From assembly GCA_913778495.1 (NCBI GenBank), contig CAJYVD010000002.1, forward strand, positions 1-64,000: a DNA stretch of 64,000 nucleotides, in the 5' to 3' direction. How positions within the stretch are numbered: the stretch's first letter is position 1; every line of letters begins with the position of its first letter. This DNA comes from an uncultured Pantoea sp. (lineage in GTDB: Bacteria; Pseudomonadota; Gammaproteobacteria; Enterobacterales; Enterobacteriaceae). Under the pieces are notes generated by a model, which was given only the letters and a program-made list of their open reading frames with translations, was not told the DNA's origin and ran no database searches. This document shows positions 17,801 through 24,951 of the stretch, piece after piece. The position numbers were made by a program, and so were the translations under genes.

Positions 17801-18529
17801 CAGATCGGTCGTGAAGGCCGGAATCCCCAGCGCCAGCGCCTGCGGGATTGGGCGGAACTGGCCCATGACAACTTGGTACTCAGCAAAAAGGGCTGGCGTA
17901 TGTTGATCAACGGTATTTTCATAGCCCAGACAATCCAACGTGATGTTGTCTCTGGCAAGCGTCTCTCTTAACTTCAAAACGTCTTCATTTTCTTCTTCTG
18001 CTATAAGCAGAATGCGGCGCAGCGCATCAGCCTTAACGGCGCCCTGCTGCGCAAATTCATCGCTAACGGTAAGCGGAAATAACTCCAGTTTGCCCTCTTC
18101 AATGCCCCGATTGACCAACTTGGCCCGCGCGCTATCAGACACCGCCAGCGCACGCCAGGCGAGCCGGTTTTCGACGTCAGCGCCGTACGGCAAATCCTGA
18201 TCGGCATATTTGTGGTAGTGTTGGAAAAGGCAAACGCCAGTGATTTCCTGCTGTTGTAAAGCACGAATCAGGCTTTGACTCATGTAGCCCTGGCAAATCC
18301 AGATCAGCTGATACGCTTTCTCCAGCGGGTGGTCATCTTCGAAATGCGTTGTAAAGCGACCCTGTTCTTTGAGCTGATTGATACGCTGTAAAAAATGCCC
18401 TTCAATTTGACGCGTAACCAAATCCACCTGCCAGCCGAGGCGATGAAAGTAGTTGATGATGTCGAGGCATGTTGTTTCAACTTCGTTAAACCGATTTAAT
18501 TTATCAATGGCGATCAATAACTTCTTCAT
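14897..18529 (-). CDS. Large multi-domain glycosyltransferase, probable flagellin glycosyltransferase
   Basis: 1210 residues from the ATG at 18529 (GGAGA upstream; an earlier in-frame codon at 18550 is less likely). It has three parts: an N-terminal GT-B-like region to about 330; a GT2 domain from about 597 (VSIIIPTRDRQSLLRRC, metal site LNNDVEI near 688, then HYFGDVDMGLKARAAGF); and a C-terminal group-1 transferase domain from about 1045 (RVGWAGGSSHTGDLEILL, LLELGALGVPVICTD). Size and layout recall the Fgt1/Fgt2 enzymes that glycosylate flagellin in Pseudomonas syringae. It lies directly downstream of fliC, after its terminator, so its likely target is FliC. Confidence 0.85.
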   Translation of the reverse strand: MKKLLIAIDKLNRFNEVETTCLDIINYFHRLGWQVDLVTRQIEGHFLQRINQLKEQGRFTTHFEDDHPLEKAYQLIWICQGYMSQSLIRALQQQEITGVCLFQHYHKYADQDLPYGADVENRLAWRALAVSDSARAKLVNRGIEEGKLELFPLTVSDEFAQQGAVKADALRRILLIAEEENEDVLKLRETLARDNITLDCLGYENTVDQHTPALFAEYQVVMGQFRPIPQALALGIPAFTTDLTYNGGYVAENNLDANLQRHFLANGDVTVDNVDTLAEEIIRDFSAAQHWAQAFSATAVEKWSLTARLDALVQQLPAPAPLSITEKQAAALTLHRKVVGDEAEKSRVLEKWLQKRVPSATRIEILKSFAQQNPEQSDIAALIVDNGDEDAVEKTLNSLQQQYWLASSVQAVPADGLAAALEACTSSAVLVMEAGVLLFPHATLSFIEHRLREPSKAVWYSDALYGKSSEELSAILKPDFSVDMLRSQPYLGNQVVIDVARGRDAGGFDGHYKKLAVQDLIWRLVETMGAQSVGHISEVVMHIPYSFKHWLTDEAVLAEHPQLTQAHVTRCGLQATIEPGMQTGLHRVRYHHQQMPKVSIIIPTRDRQSLLRRCLESLLEKTRWPDYEVVIVDNGSVQPDACDYLDQLVALNLPQIKVLRWPQPFNFSALNNFAAAHASGDVLLFLNNDVEIVAADWIDAMVEQVLRPEVGVVGARLEFEDGRIQHAGIVAGVGLGVSSIYEGIAGGTLGYLHRLQSVNNVTAVSAACMMVRNETFQELGGFDDETFPHYFGDVDMGLKARAAGFINVWTPYARVVHMGGATRVLGEKINVVAAPSDEHYGLLRKKWGAELRDDPNYNRNLAKVGSNFQLGIRQADIQQPLPGRPLPVIMACNKNFTGCGNYRVIMPFKALEQNVVLEGGLHHGIPSAMEVASAQPDVLLLELVMDAEIKQRVQQYREVSNAKIIFEYDDYFLNLPMKNRFRKVVPKDMPSLLRRGIEQADWLVVSTEPLAEAYAPFHSDIRVAKNRLDVALWENLQCQRMQGKKPRVGWAGGSSHTGDLEILLPFIKELENDVDWVFMGMKPKGVRCEYHIGVPFDYYPEKLSTLNLDLALVPLENNYFNECKSNLRLLELGALGVPVICTDIEPYRCGLPVTQVANRYKDWMKAIHAHLADWQNGQLAARGDRLRQAVHAEWMLRDEGLTDWRKAWLP

Positions 18530-18568
18530 GCTTCTCTCCGCGCCCCTCATCGTGGGCTTACAAGAAAA

Positions 18569-18589
18569 AACCCGGCCATAGGCCGGGTT
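18569..18589 (-). terminator. fliC terminator
   Basis: Minus strand stem AACCCGGCC/GGCCGGGTT with a three-base loop and T-rich tail, 24 bases after the fliC stop and before the glycosyltransferase gene. Confidence 0.85.
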
Positions 18590-18613
18590 AGGGTTTTCAC
18601 AAGCCTAAAGAGA

Positions 18614-19438
18614 TTAGCCTTGCAGCAGAGACAGCACGCTCTGCGTTGTCTGGTTAGCTTTCGCCAGAACTGAAGTACCAGCCTGCTGCAGAATCTGCGC
18701 ACGAGACATGTTAGAAACTTCAGTTGAGTAGTCAGCATCCTGAATACGAGACTGCGATGCAGACAGGTTGTTAACGGTGGTGTTCAGGTTGTTGATGGTA
18801 GATTCGAAACGGTTCTGAATCGCACCCAAGCTGCTACGTGCAGTGTCAACGTCTTTGATACGCGCATCCAGGTCAGACAGTGCGTTAGCACCGGTAACGC
18901 TGAAGGTGCTACCCAGAGTAGAAGCCTGGAAGCCGTCGCCGCTCAGGTCGATAGAGATAACGTTCGCACCAGATGCATCGTCAGAACCAACCTGGATGCT
19001 TACAGAAGCAGCAGTACCGGTCTGGTTGAAGATTGATTTGTTGTTGAAGGTGCTGGCGTTACCGATACGGGTAATTTCAGCCAGACGTGCATCAACTTCT
19101 TCCTGGATTGAAGAGATATCGTCGTCGCTGTTGGTGCCGTTTTTCGCCTGAACAGTCAGCTCACGGATACGCTGTAAGTTGGTGTTGATTTCGTTCAGTG
19201 AACCTTCAGCGGTCTGCGCCATTGAGATACCGTCGTTGGCGTTACGTGCTGCCTGAGTCAGACCTTTGATCTGAGAGGTCATACGGTTGGCAATTGCCTG
19301 GCCAGCCGCGTCATCTTTTGCGCTGTTGATACGCAGACCAGAGGACAGACGCTCGATTGCAGTGCTCAGAGAAGCCTGTGATTTGTTCAGGTTGGTCTGA
19401 GTAGTCAGTGACATGATGTTGGTATTGATAACGGACAT
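18614..19438 (-). CDS. fliC: Flagellin FliC
   Basis: 274 residues, much shorter than the 498 of E. coli K-12. The conserved N-terminal D0/D1 part (MSVINTNIMSLTTQTNLNKS) and C-terminal part (RIQDADYSTEVSNMSRAQIL, ending LSLLQG) are complete, while the outer D2/D3 domains are essentially absent. The TLR5-type segment QRIRELTVQA is at 89-98. It is the filament subunit, exported by the flagellar export machine with FliS as chaperone. A sigma28 promoter lies at 19514-19540. Ser/Thr-rich surface stretches in the short middle could be glycosylation sites for the adjacent transferase. Confidence 0.97.
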   Translation of the reverse strand: MSVINTNIMSLTTQTNLNKSQASLSTAIERLSSGLRINSAKDDAAGQAIANRMTSQIKGLTQAARNANDGISMAQTAEGSLNEINTNLQRIRELTVQAKNGTNSDDDISSIQEEVDARLAEITRIGNASTFNNKSIFNQTGTAASVSIQVGSDDASGANVISIDLSGDGFQASTLGSTFSVTGANALSDLDARIKDVDTARSSLGAIQNRFESTINNLNTTVNNLSASQSRIQDADYSTEVSNMSRAQILQQAGTSVLAKANQTTQSVLSLLQG

Positions 19439-19513
19439 AATAAGTTCCTTTAAAATCAGTTGGGTTTCGGTCTGAGCTTTGTCAGCTCACGGCGTCTCTC
19501 ACCGTCAACCAAG

Positions 19514-19540
19514 TTATCGTCAGCCTTTTTCCTAACTTTA
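19514..19540 (-). promoter_or_regulatory. sigma28 promoter of fliC
   Basis: Minus strand TAAAGTTA, 11 bases, GACGATAA; seven of eight matches at each element. It sits 76 bases before the fliC start. Confidence 0.85.
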
Positions 19541-19759
19541 GAAAATTTCCTTAAAATGAATTAACTTTCTGATTTATAGTAATTTTTTATTTTAAGCCCG
19601 AACCATGGGTGCCTTTTTTCCTGGCAAAAGCATTGCCACGGCTTATCTATAGAAGGCATCGCACAGGAAAGAGAATATGACTTAACCGCAATTTTCGATG
19701 CGGCTAAATAGCTTATTATCGCTGCTCTATTCGCCTCATCATTTACGCTTAACAAAAAT

Positions 19760-19786
19760 TAAACTTCAGGTATGGATGGCCGATAA
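19760..19786 (+). promoter_or_regulatory. sigma28 promoter of fliDST
   Basis: TAAACTTC, 11 bases, then a perfect GCCGATAA, 33 bases before the fliD start codon. The remaining intergenic bases between fliC and fliD carry no supportable gene. Confidence 0.85.
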
Positions 19787-19818
19787 CCTCGGTACATCTT
19801 TTACACTGAGGAATCATC

Positions 19819-21264
19819 ATGGCAAGTATCAGTAGCCTGGGCGCAGGAACAAGCCTTCAGCTTGACACGCTCTACACGCAGCTGGAGACCGCAGAAAACT
19901 CCAAGCTGACGGTGATCACCAATCAGCAGTCAACGTATAACAGCCAGCTTACCGCTTACGGTAAGTTGCAAAGTTCGCTTTCTGCTCTGGAGACAGCTAC
20001 CGCCGCGCTAGGGAAAAGCACCACCTTCAGTGCCACTAGCGTAAGCAGCACCACGACCGCGTTCTCTGCTACTACAGACAGCACCGCGACCGTGGGCGAC
20101 TATAACGTGACGGTTCAGCAGATCGCTAAAGCGCAGTCGCTGATTTCGAATTCCTTTACCAGCAAAAGCACGCAGCTTGGCGACGGCAGCGGTTCGCGTA
20201 CCCTGACGATCACCCAGCCCGGCTCTACCGATCCGCTGAACATTACGCTGACCGACAGTCAGACGACCCTGTCGGGTATTGCCGATGCGATCAATAAAAG
20301 CGCCGGCAACGTCAGTGCGACCATTATTTCCGCCAGCAACGGCGACTATCGCCTGATGCTGACGTCAAAAACCACCGGCAGCACCGGTGACATGACGATC
20401 ACCAGCAGCGATAGTTCGCTGCAAAGTGCCGTTGGCTATAGCGCGAGCGCGACCGGCACGCAGAATATGTCTGTGCAAACCGCGTCGCAGAATGCCAAGT
20501 TCTCTGTGAATGGTATTGCTATGGAACGCAGCAGCAACACCGTTTCTGATGCGCTGACCGGCGTGACGCTAAATTTAAAAAGCGCCAGCCCCACCGCCAC
20601 GGGTGAAACGCTGAGCGTGACGCGTGCCATCGACAGCAGTAAAACCGCGGTGAAAGCGTGGGTTACGGCTTACAACTCGCTGCAATCCACCATTGCCAGC
20701 GTCACCAAGTACACGGCGGTGTCGCAGGGCTCCGATCAGGCGGCCAGCAATGGCGCACTGTTGGGTGACAACACGGTACGTACCGTGCAGACCAAACTGG
20801 CCAGCATGCTCACCAATCTGCAGAGCGGCGGAGCCTACTCCGTCCTGTCTCAGTTGGGGATCACCACCGACCCCACTAAACAGGCCGACGGTTCACTGGG
20901 CGCCCTGACCATTGATGACAGCAAACTCACCGATGCGCTCACCAATAACCCGCAGGCGGTGAGCAGCTTCTTCGTGGGCGACGGCAAAACCACCGGCTTT
21001 GCGACGCAGATGGACAGTACGTTGACGGCGATGCTCAGCACCACCGTAGGTCAGGAAGGCATCATTAAAAACGCCACGGACGGGATCAATAGCACTCTGA
21101 AAGATCTCAGCACGCGTTACGATGCGATGCAAGACAGCATTGATGCCACCATGGCGCGCTATAAAACACAGTTTACCAATCTCACTACGCTGGTGAACTC
21201 ATTGACCAATACGTCGACTTATCTGACGTCTCAATTTAATAACTCATCATCATCTAATTCCTAA
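19819..21264 (+). CDS. fliD: Flagellar filament cap FliD (HAP2)
   Basis: 481 residues. It has the conserved start SISSLGAGTSLQLDTLYTQL and a Ser/Thr-rich, low-cysteine composition. The C-terminal coiled region (YDAMQDSIDATMARYKTQFT, TSTYLTSQFNN) forms the pentameric cap legs. It caps the growing filament and promotes flagellin folding. It is first in the fliDST operon, with the sigma28 promoter just upstream and GAGGA before the ATG. The fliS gene follows after 19 bases. Confidence 0.96.
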   Translation: MASISSLGAGTSLQLDTLYTQLETAENSKLTVITNQQSTYNSQLTAYGKLQSSLSALETATAALGKSTTFSATSVSSTTTAFSATTDSTATVGDYNVTVQQIAKAQSLISNSFTSKSTQLGDGSGSRTLTITQPGSTDPLNITLTDSQTTLSGIADAINKSAGNVSATIISASNGDYRLMLTSKTTGSTGDMTITSSDSSLQSAVGYSASATGTQNMSVQTASQNAKFSVNGIAMERSSNTVSDALTGVTLNLKSASPTATGETLSVTRAIDSSKTAVKAWVTAYNSLQSTIASVTKYTAVSQGSDQAASNGALLGDNTVRTVQTKLASMLTNLQSGGAYSVLSQLGITTDPTKQADGSLGALTIDDSKLTDALTNNPQAVSSFFVGDGKTTGFATQMDSTLTAMLSTTVGQEGIIKNATDGINSTLKDLSTRYDAMQDSIDATMARYKTQFTNLTTLVNSLTNTSTYLTSQFNNSSSSNS

Positions 21265-21283
21265 TAGATGAAAGGGTAACTGT

Positions 21284-21691
21284 ATGTACACGAATTCGGG
21301 CGCGCAGCTTTACCAGAAAGTCGGCATTGAAAGTGCCGTAATGAGCGCCAATCAGGCGCAATTGTTGATTATGTTGTTTGACGGCGCATTAAGCGCGATG
21401 ACGCGCGCCCGTCTTTTCTTGCTCGATGGCAATATCGAAGGGAAAGGGTTATCGCTGTCTAAAGCGATCAACATTATTGAAAATGGGCTTAAACAAGGTC
21501 TGGAAACGGATACCGGTGATGAACTCACTGATAATCTGTTGGGCCTGTACGATTACATGGTGCGTCGTCTGTTGCATGCCAATCTGCGTAACGATGTAGA
21601 AGCTATTGAAGAAGCTGAAGGTCTACTTCGTAATATCGCTGATGCCTGGAAAGAAGTCGCGCAAACTCTACAACTTCAGGACGCCGTCTAA
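21284..21691 (+). CDS. fliS: Flagellin export chaperone FliS
   Basis: 135 residues, the usual size, with the family motifs QAQLLIMLFDGAL and the C-terminal RNIADAWKEV. It is a small helical cytoplasmic chaperone that binds the C-terminal disordered end of FliC to prevent premature polymerisation. The stop overlaps the fliT start by one base (TAATG). Confidence 0.96.
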   Translation: MYTNSGAQLYQKVGIESAVMSANQAQLLIMLFDGALSAMTRARLFLLDGNIEGKGLSLSKAINIIENGLKQGLETDTGDELTDNLLGLYDYMVRRLLHANLRNDVEAIEEAEGLLRNIADAWKEVAQTLQLQDAV

Positions 21692-22047
21692 TGAATACCG
21701 CACCGCAACTGATTACCGTTTACCAGCAGATCCTCGACCTGAGCCACGGCATGCTGCGTCTGGCCGCCAAAGGCGAATGGGATGACTTAATTACCAAGGA
21801 AGTCGACTACGTCAGTGCGGTGCAGCGACTGGCGCAATCCACCGAGGCGGCCCCGCCGTCACACCAGCTGCAAGAGCAGCTGCGTCCGGTGCTGCGCCAT
21901 ATTCTGGATAACGAAAGCGAAGTGCGACGCCTGCTGCAGGCGCGTATGGACGAACTCACCAGCCTGGTGGGCCAGTCAACGAAACAGAAGTCGGTGATGA
22001 ATGCCTACGGTAAACAGGGCAACGTCTGGTTACCGCACAACGCTTAA
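21691..22047 (+). CDS. fliT: Flagellar chaperone FliT
   Basis: 118 residues, helical and charged, in the standard fliDST position. FliT chaperones FliD, binds FliI/FliJ, and in E. coli and Salmonella also down-regulates FlhDC. The C-terminal stretch KQKSVMNAYGKQG is family-typical. A perfect palindromic terminator follows at 22070-22091. Confidence 0.92.
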   Translation: MNTAPQLITVYQQILDLSHGMLRLAAKGEWDDLITKEVDYVSAVQRLAQSTEAAPPSHQLQEQLRPVLRHILDNESEVRRLLQARMDELTSLVGQSTKQKSVMNAYGKQGNVWLPHNA

Positions 22048-22069
22048 GTGCAGTCTGTCCAAATGCAAA

Positions 22070-22099
22070 CGGGTGAGCCATGGCTCACCCGTTTTTTTT
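22070..22099 (+). terminator. fliDST terminator
   Basis: Perfect 11-pair palindrome CGGGTGAGCCA/TGGCTCACCCG followed by eight T residues. Confidence 0.9.
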
Positions 22100-22113
22100 C
22101 ACGCGCGCGTCCG

Positions 22114-22575
22114 CTATTTTTGCGTCGCGGGGCGCATGATCTGCGGCTCAATGTCCTGAATCACGCGGACGTTGGGCTGCTGTTTCATTTTTTCCAGCGC
22201 CTGCTGACACTCCACGGTCGGTTGCGCCACTTTGCGCAGGCGTAAACCATCGTAGTGTAGCTCCCCGTCTTCCAGCACAAGCGGCATAACGCGCACGAAA
22301 CGGTTTACGTTTACCCAGGTATCGCCTTCGCGTGCCAGCTTGCCGGGTTTGGCGATGACGCGCTGCCACTGACGGCAATCCAGCGTATCGCCCTGCGGCG
22401 TAATGATGAGGCTGCCCAGCGCGCGATCGCTGATTAAATCGCTCTGCGGGCCCACAGTTTGCCAGTTGCCCTGCAGCGTCTGCGGCGCAGGCGTTTTAAC
22501 CGCTTCATCATAATTGCTGATTTGCGCGCACCCGCTGAGTACCAGCAGCGCAGACAGTGCCATCCACTTCTTCAT
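22114..22575 (-). CDS. yedD: YedD-like outer-membrane lipoprotein
   Basis: 153 residues. The signal peptide ends in the lipobox LSGC near residue 16, so the mature N-terminus is a lipidated cysteine. GSLIITPQGDTLDCRQWQRV matches the core of E. coli YedD, which also follows fliT. The function of YedD is poorly known. This copy is slightly longer than the E. coli protein at the C-terminus. Confidence 0.9.
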   Translation of the reverse strand: MKKWMALSALLVLSGCAQISNYDEAVKTPAPQTLQGNWQTVGPQSDLISDRALGSLIITPQGDTLDCRQWQRVIAKPGKLAREGDTWVNVNRFVRVMPLVLEDGELHYDGLRLRKVAQPTVECQQALEKMKQQPNVRVIQDIEPQIMRPATQK

Positions 22576-22775
22576 TATTTATCCCTACAATCGCCTTAAT
22601 GGCGGCTACGTTATAATTTTTTCGCGCGGTTGCGCAAGCCATCCCCGGCTGCTTGCCCCTTACTTACAGGGAGATGCCGATAAAATCGACGATACGCGGC
22701 TGCACCCCGCTGCCCGCCTGACAAGCGCCGCATCGCGCGTTACACTGGTGCCTTAGTTTATAGCAGGAATAGCGT

Positions 22776-23099
22776 ATGAAAACCCCTCAAGAATATTACG
22801 CGCAGGCGCGCACGATGTTTTTCGCCGCGCACCCCGACTTCCAGGCCGCGCTGGATGAGCTTACCGAACGCGATGCACGCGCGGCCAACCTCTCGTTGCG
22901 AGAGTTGCGTGAATGGCACGCGGAACGCATCTACGCTGCGTTCCTGCGGCAGAAAAAGCTCGATGGCATGCTGTTTTCCATTCAGCTAGCCGAGCCGGAC
23001 AAAGCCGTGGCCGCAGAAGCGATTGAAACCTATTTGAAGTCTCACGCCGAAGCGCTGGGAATGACGTGGGAAGAATTTTGCATCAAGAACGAGCTGTAA
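22776..23099 (+). CDS. DUF6388-like small protein
   Basis: 107 residues, soluble and mostly helical, starting MKTPQEYYAQARTMF with an AGGAA ribosome site. It resembles the DUF6388 group of unknown function (from memory, not verified). A lone GCCGATAA is found at 22676-22683 but lacks a sigma28 -35, so I do not assign it to the flagellar regulon. No partner gene is adjacent. Confidence 0.6.
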   Translation: MKTPQEYYAQARTMFFAAHPDFQAALDELTERDARAANLSLRELREWHAERIYAAFLRQKKLDGMLFSIQLAEPDKAVAAEAIETYLKSHAEALGMTWEEFCIKNEL

Positions 23100-23146
23100 G
23101 CTGGAACAGCGCCGCACAGAAAATAATTGCTGTACAACGCCGGAAT

Positions 23147-23179
23147 AACTTGTACAACTTTTTAAATACTGTATAACTT
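23147..23179 (+). promoter_or_regulatory. MlrA/BluR-type operator over the promoter of sRNA candidate 1
   Basis: The dyad AACTTGTACA, 13 bases, TGTATAACTT contains the -35 (TTGTAC, 23150-23155) and -10 (TATAAC, 23172-23177) with a 16-base spacer. The same arrangement occurs at 28188-28220 and 28421-28452. It resembles the remembered MlrA site (TTGTACA-N12-TGTACAA). An extra half site TGTACAAC lies at 23131-23138. Confidence 0.6.
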
Positions 23180-23183
23180 AGCA

Positions 23184-23280
23184 TCACGACGTCAGTCGTA
23201 GATTGTCCTTGAACGAAGGTGCTTTTGCGCCGCCTCTGGAGGTGTTGCTGGATTTCCACCTCCAGAGGTTCCCTTTTTTA
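23184..23280 (+). ncRNA. Candidate small RNA 1 (paralogue of 28095-28183)
   Basis: A sigma70-like promoter (TTGTAC, 16 bases, TATAAC) is followed about 90 bases later by a 12-pair terminator stem, CCTCTGGAGGTG (23233-23244) with CACCTCCAGAGG (23257-23268), and a T run at 23274-23279. No reading frame fits. The 3' half, GGTGCTTTTGCGCCGCCTCTG onward with GGATTTCCACCT in the loop, is nearly the same as the locus at 28095-28183, with compensatory changes in the stem. A terminated leader ahead of the dinI-like gene is an alternative reading. Confidence 0.6.
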
Positions 23281-23390
23281 TCCTGCTTCCTTCACCGTTG
23301 CCCTGCTTTCTTGTACTTTGCGCTGCGCGCATCGCACACCACCCTGCGCCATCACAAAAAAATCACGCTCCCACCAACACAGCCGCTTGC

Positions 23391-23410
23391 TACTGTTTTT
23401 ATTTACAGTA
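23391..23410 (+). promoter_or_regulatory. LexA box of the dinI-like gene
   Basis: TACTGTTTTTATTTACAGTA has the CTGT-N8-ACAG core and AT-rich spacer of a strong SOS box. It lies 36 bases before the dinI-like start. Confidence 0.9.
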
Positions 23411-23446
23411 TTATTAGCCCCCCAGTTTAACTAAGGGCTATCACCA

Positions 23447-23686
23447 ATGTTCGTGGAGCTGATTTACGATAAGCGCAACGTAGCCGGATTGCCGGGCGCG
23501 CGTGACATGATTTTAGAGGAGTTGGAAAAGCGCGTGCACCGCGTGTTTCCAGACGTTGAAGTGCGCGTTAAGCCGATGGAGCGCAATGCACTGGAGACGG
23601 ACATGAGCAAAAACGACAAGGCGACCGTTGCGCGCCTTGTCGAAGAGATGTTTGATGAAGCCGATATGTGGCTGGTGGCTGATTAA
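23447..23686 (+). CDS. dinI: DinI-family SOS protein
   Basis: 79 residues. The layout matches DinI: a beta strand start, ARDMILEELEKRVHRVFPD, an acidic-rich end with DKATVARLVEEMFDEADMW. DinI proteins bind RecA filaments and modulate their co-protease activity. The strong LexA box just upstream supports an SOS role. E. coli dinI is elsewhere, so this may be a second or phage-derived DinI-like gene. Confidence 0.85.
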   Translation: MFVELIYDKRNVAGLPGARDMILEELEKRVHRVFPDVEVRVKPMERNALETDMSKNDKATVARLVEEMFDEADMWLVAD

Positions 23687-23704
23687 CCACCCGTACGGGC
23701 CAGG

Positions 23705-23971
23705 TTAACTTTCCTGCTCGCTTTGGTTGATGGCGATTTCAATGTCTTGAATGGCCTGATCAATCTCATCCAGCAGCTGGCCTTGCTTATTGATCAGTGC
23801 GTCAAACCGCGCCGCCTGCTCGCTATCTTTGTAGTCACCCGCATCAAAGGCAAGCCAATGCGTGGAGAGCGTCTCGGTGTTGGTTTGCGCATAGTGGCGC
23901 ATCTCTTTGAGCTGTGAAGTCACGTCGCGCAGGTAGTCAGTTTTGCTTTTGATTGCTTCAGAATCGCTCAT
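23705..23971 (-). CDS. Small coiled-coil protein of unknown function
   Basis: 88 residues, acidic and rich in Gln, Asp and Glu, with a heptad-like helix over the C-terminal half (INKQGQLLDEIDQAIQDIEI). There is no signal peptide or membrane segment. AAGGA precedes the ATG. I recognise no family. It converges on the dinI-like gene. Confidence 0.6.
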   Translation of the reverse strand: MSDSEAIKSKTDYLRDVTSQLKEMRHYAQTNTETLSTHWLAFDAGDYKDSEQAARFDALINKQGQLLDEIDQAIQDIEIAINQSEQES

Positions 23972-24130
23972 GCTATTTTCCTTTTTGCTTGGTAAGCCAG
24001 TTAAAATAACGTAATCATCATTAAAACTAGCGTAAAATAGCGAAACCGCACCAGGAATAATCGGAAGTTGTCAGATGGCAATCCGACAGCACCGCCGGAT
24101 TGCCCAACGCCTGGCCTCTATTTAACCGCC

Positions 24131-24442
24131 TTAGCGTGTCTCTTCCGCCTGCCGCTGCGCTTCGGCGTGCCGTTTTTGACTCTCCTCCCGCGCGGTAAAG
24201 CTATCCAGCTTATGTTGCAACGTGGATAACTGACCGGTAAGTTCCGCGACGCGTGCCTCACGTCGGTCAGAGATTGTGCGATACTGCGCACGAATTTCTT
24301 CCACGCGTCGATCCGCATTAGCGTTGACGTAAAGGAATAAAATGGTCATCGCCACGCAGATCAATGACAGCATGAGTAGCGTACCGCCTATTATCAGTTG
24401 ACGACGATGCGTCACGGCAAAATTAGCTTTTATCTGCACCAT
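24131..24442 (-). CDS. Single-pass membrane protein with coiled-coil tail
   Basis: 103 residues from the ATG at 24442, which has GAGGAG seven bases upstream. One membrane helix spans roughly residues 14-38, followed by a long charged coiled coil with many Glu, Arg and Gln. It overlaps the upstream gene by 20 bases, so the two are coupled. The topology recalls phage lysis-spanin or chemosensor-like adaptors, but no family is recognised. Confidence 0.55.
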   Translation of the reverse strand: MVQIKANFAVTHRRQLIIGGTLLMLSLICVAMTILFLYVNANADRRVEEIRAQYRTISDRREARVAELTGQLSTLQHKLDSFTAREESQKRHAEAQRQAEETR

Positions 24443-24812
24443 CACGGGTCTCCTCAAGTGTGGTTATCAATTGATTAATTTGACTGCGAAATTTTTCTGT
24501 ATGCTCTGATTCCGTGGTGGCTAGCAAAATGCTCAGCGCGTTTTTAATCAGGCGCAGATCCGTTTCCAGTGAAGAGATGCGGCGCAGGTTGCGATCGTGA
24601 CGGATGCGCAATTCGTCATTTTCCTTGCGCATCAGCGCATGGCTCTCCTTCAGGAGCATCACTTGCTCTTTGTAGCTGGTGATGATTTCACCGCCCGCGC
24701 GATTGCTGGTCACGATGGCAGCCACACCCGCCATTAACGGCTTCCAAAATACCGCTGCCGCTCCGCCCCCAAGAAGCAGCGCACCTACACTGGTGATCAA
24801 ACTCGTTTCCAT
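24423..24812 (-). CDS. Membrane-anchored coiled-coil protein, divergent from a phage-type repressor
   Basis: 129 residues. A hydrophobic N-terminal segment (about 4-33, Gly/Ala/Val-rich) is followed by a long coiled coil with LKESHALMRKENDELRI. It is coupled to the gene at 24131-24442 and transcribed away from the repressor at 24952. The pair may form a membrane complex of phage origin. The leader contains a strong inverted repeat (24827-24872). The function is unknown. Confidence 0.55.
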   Translation of the reverse strand: METSLITSVGALLLGGGAAAVFWKPLMAGVAAIVTSNRAGGEIITSYKEQVMLLKESHALMRKENDELRIRHDRNLRRISSLETDLRLIKNALSILLATTESEHTEKFRSQINQLITTLEETRDGADKS

Positions 24813-24826
24813 GCTTCACCTCTCTA

Positions 24827-24872
24827 CACTGGCAAGGGATCGAACAGGCTCTCTCGGCCACCCTTGCCAGTG
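24827..24872 (-). repeat. Leader inverted repeat
   Basis: Perfect 12-base arms CACTGGCAAGGG and CCCTTGCCAGTG, 22 bases apart, directly upstream of the ribosome site of the gene at 24423-24812. The RNA would fold into a stable hairpin that might limit translation or act as a protein site. Confidence 0.6.
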
Positions 24873-24894
24873 CGTGGCCCAGCCCCAATTTAAG

Positions 24895-24932
24895 TTTACT
24901 TAATACCAAAAATTTAAGTATAATTAAGTAAA
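24895..24932. promoter_or_regulatory. Probable operator region between divergent genes
   Basis: The arms TTTACTTAAT (24895-24904) and ATTAAGTAAA (24923-24932) form a perfect 10-base inverted repeat with an AT-rich centre. It sits between the coiled-coil operon and the phage-type repressor, a normal place for repressor binding and divergent promoters. Confidence 0.5.
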
Positions 24933-24951
24933 GCCAGGAGGAATTGTCAAG

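Noticed and set aside
19561-19755. Minus-strand frame of 64 codons between fliC and fliD
   Set aside because: It overlaps the fliC and fliD promoter region, has no ribosome site and no family feature.
22676-22683. GCCGATAA upstream of the DUF6388-like gene as a sigma28 promoter
   Set aside because: The octamer 11 bases upstream (CCCTTACT) has almost no match to TAAAGTTT and the distance to the gene is long.
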